The notes below the pieces were generated by a model. That model was not told the DNA's origin. It was given only the letters and a program-made list of their open reading frames with translations, and made no database searches. Made by a program: the position numbers and the translations under genes. This document shows, piece by piece, positions 63,402 through 64,000 of a stretch of DNA of 64,000 nucleotides (its first letter is position 1; each line of letters begins with the position of its first letter). Origin of the DNA: Emticicia sp965283955 (GTDB lineage Bacteria > Bacteroidota > Bacteroidia > Cytophagales > Spirosomataceae); the NCBI GenBank assembly GCA_965283955.1, contig CBDIQW010000001.1, positions 868,001 to 932,000 on the forward strand, in the 5' to 3' direction.

Positions 63402-63861
63402 TGTGGGTTAATAAAATTGTTGCAAATAGTTTCAGATTGTTGTAAATGTTATCAGTTAATTTCACAAAAAACAAACAATATTTAACAAATTGTAACCAAA
63501 TAAACAAAATCAACAATCTTCAAAACTGAACATCGCAAGTTAGGAATTTTGCTTGAAAAACTTTTGAAATAAGTCTAATGATTTGTAATATTGCAACACA
63601 GTATGGTAATAATACAAAAAAATATAGCCCCAAATAGCCTTTGCTTGGTAGAAAACTGTAGCGAAAATCCTACGGGGCTTTATCGCCACTTTTGTAAACC
63701 ACATCGAATTTCAATTTTCTTCTTTCAGCTGCTTGCCTTCATGGCCAATTTTGGATTTTACTAACACCCTCAGCTCCCAATGGGGAGCTTCCATTAAACA
63801 GCAAAAAGAGATTAAAACATCAAATTTCATTGATGTTACATTCACCATTCATTCTAATTCA
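63402..63861. other. Intergenic region, AT-rich, with a short palindrome
   Basis: About 460 bases without a gene I can support. It contains a perfect palindromic element AGCTCCC (63772-63778) with GGGGAGCT (63782-63789), and a possible longer pairing between TAGCCCC at about 63628 and GGGGCT at about 63676. It probably holds the divergent promoters of the transporter fusion and the arginine deiminase gene, but I could not find a clean -33/-7 pair. Confidence 0.5.
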
Positions 63862-64000
63862 ATGAACAATAATATATTTGTATCTTCCGAAGTAGGCACT
63901 TTGCGTCGCCTTATTATACATAGTCCAGATAGTGGTTTGGGCAAAGTTGTACCATCAAAAGCCCAAGATTGGCTTTTTGAAGACATCGTTCATCTCGAAA
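63862..64000 (+). CDS. Arginine deiminase-like gene, 5' end only
   Basis: ATG at 63862 opens a frame that runs off the window: 46 residues, beginning MNNNIFVSSEVGTLRRLIIH and continuing with SPDSGLGKVVPSKAQDWLFE and DIVHLE. The start resembles arginine deiminase and related amidinotransferases (SEVGTLRRLIIHSPD). The catalytic cysteine and histidine would lie beyond the window, so the enzyme class is likely but not shown. Confidence 0.6.
   Translation, partial: MNNNIFVSSEVGTLRRLIIHSPDSGLGKVVPSKAQDWLFEDIVHLE

Overview
The window is one stretch of a low-GC Bacteroidota chromosome, most likely from the Cytophagales (genus not determinable by eye). Grounds: the -7 promoter motif TAnnTTTG recurs at plausible distances from genes; a giant adhesin ends in a type IX secretion (T9SS) sorting domain; DUF4249 lipoproteins are paired with a TonB-dependent receptor; the GlyRS is the alpha2 type; DAHP synthase is fused to chorismate mutase. 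I saw no rRNA, tRNA, CRISPR array or insertion sequence.

Layout. 1-7.2 kb: clpB (cut by the window edge and frameshifted), small membrane and secreted proteins, an OsmC-family protein, a voltage-gated-type ion channel with an abnormal selectivity filter, purK-purE and a LysM protein. 7.3-10.5 kb: a Shedu-type (DUF4263) defence nuclease, hemW and a methyltransferase. 10.7-18.5 kb: housekeeping genes (DAHP synthase/chorismate mutase, proline dehydrogenase, LspA with an acidic tail, HAD phosphatase, M24 peptidase). 18.7-24.9 kb: three tandem DUF4249 lipoproteins and their TonB-dependent receptor. 25.9-29.4 kb: a two-gene Septu-like defence module (AAA ATPase plus HNH nuclease) between a helix-hairpin-helix protein and glyS. 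30.7-47.1 kb: a secreted GH13 amylase followed by an about 4,650-codon Ig-like repeat protein with a T9SS tail, apparently one operon. 47.3-51.5 kb: a small membrane protein, an SRPBCC protein, a dicarboxylate-type symporter and an S15 peptidase. 51.6-54.2 kb: sufC-ridA-sufD. 54.4-63.4 kb: a signalling block: a nucleotide-transporter-like protein fused to HEAT repeats and a cAMP-binding domain, two histidine kinases, a response regulator and a response-regulator/adenylate cyclase, with an HNH gene pair inside the block. The window ends in the first codons of an arginine deiminase-like gene.

Two points matter most. First, two antiphage-type loci (Shedu and Septu) and a small HNH pair sit singly between housekeeping genes rather than in one island, and the signalling block looks like a complete cyclic-nucleotide circuit. 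Second, at least a dozen apparent one-base indels and one nonsense codon break otherwise well-conserved genes (clpB, ion channel, TonB receptor, giant adhesin, S15 peptidase, sensor kinase, transporter fusion). A paralogous repeat copy inside the adhesin directly shows one of them to be a one-base insertion. I read most of these as consensus errors in the assembly rather than true pseudogenes, but the sequence alone cannot settle this.
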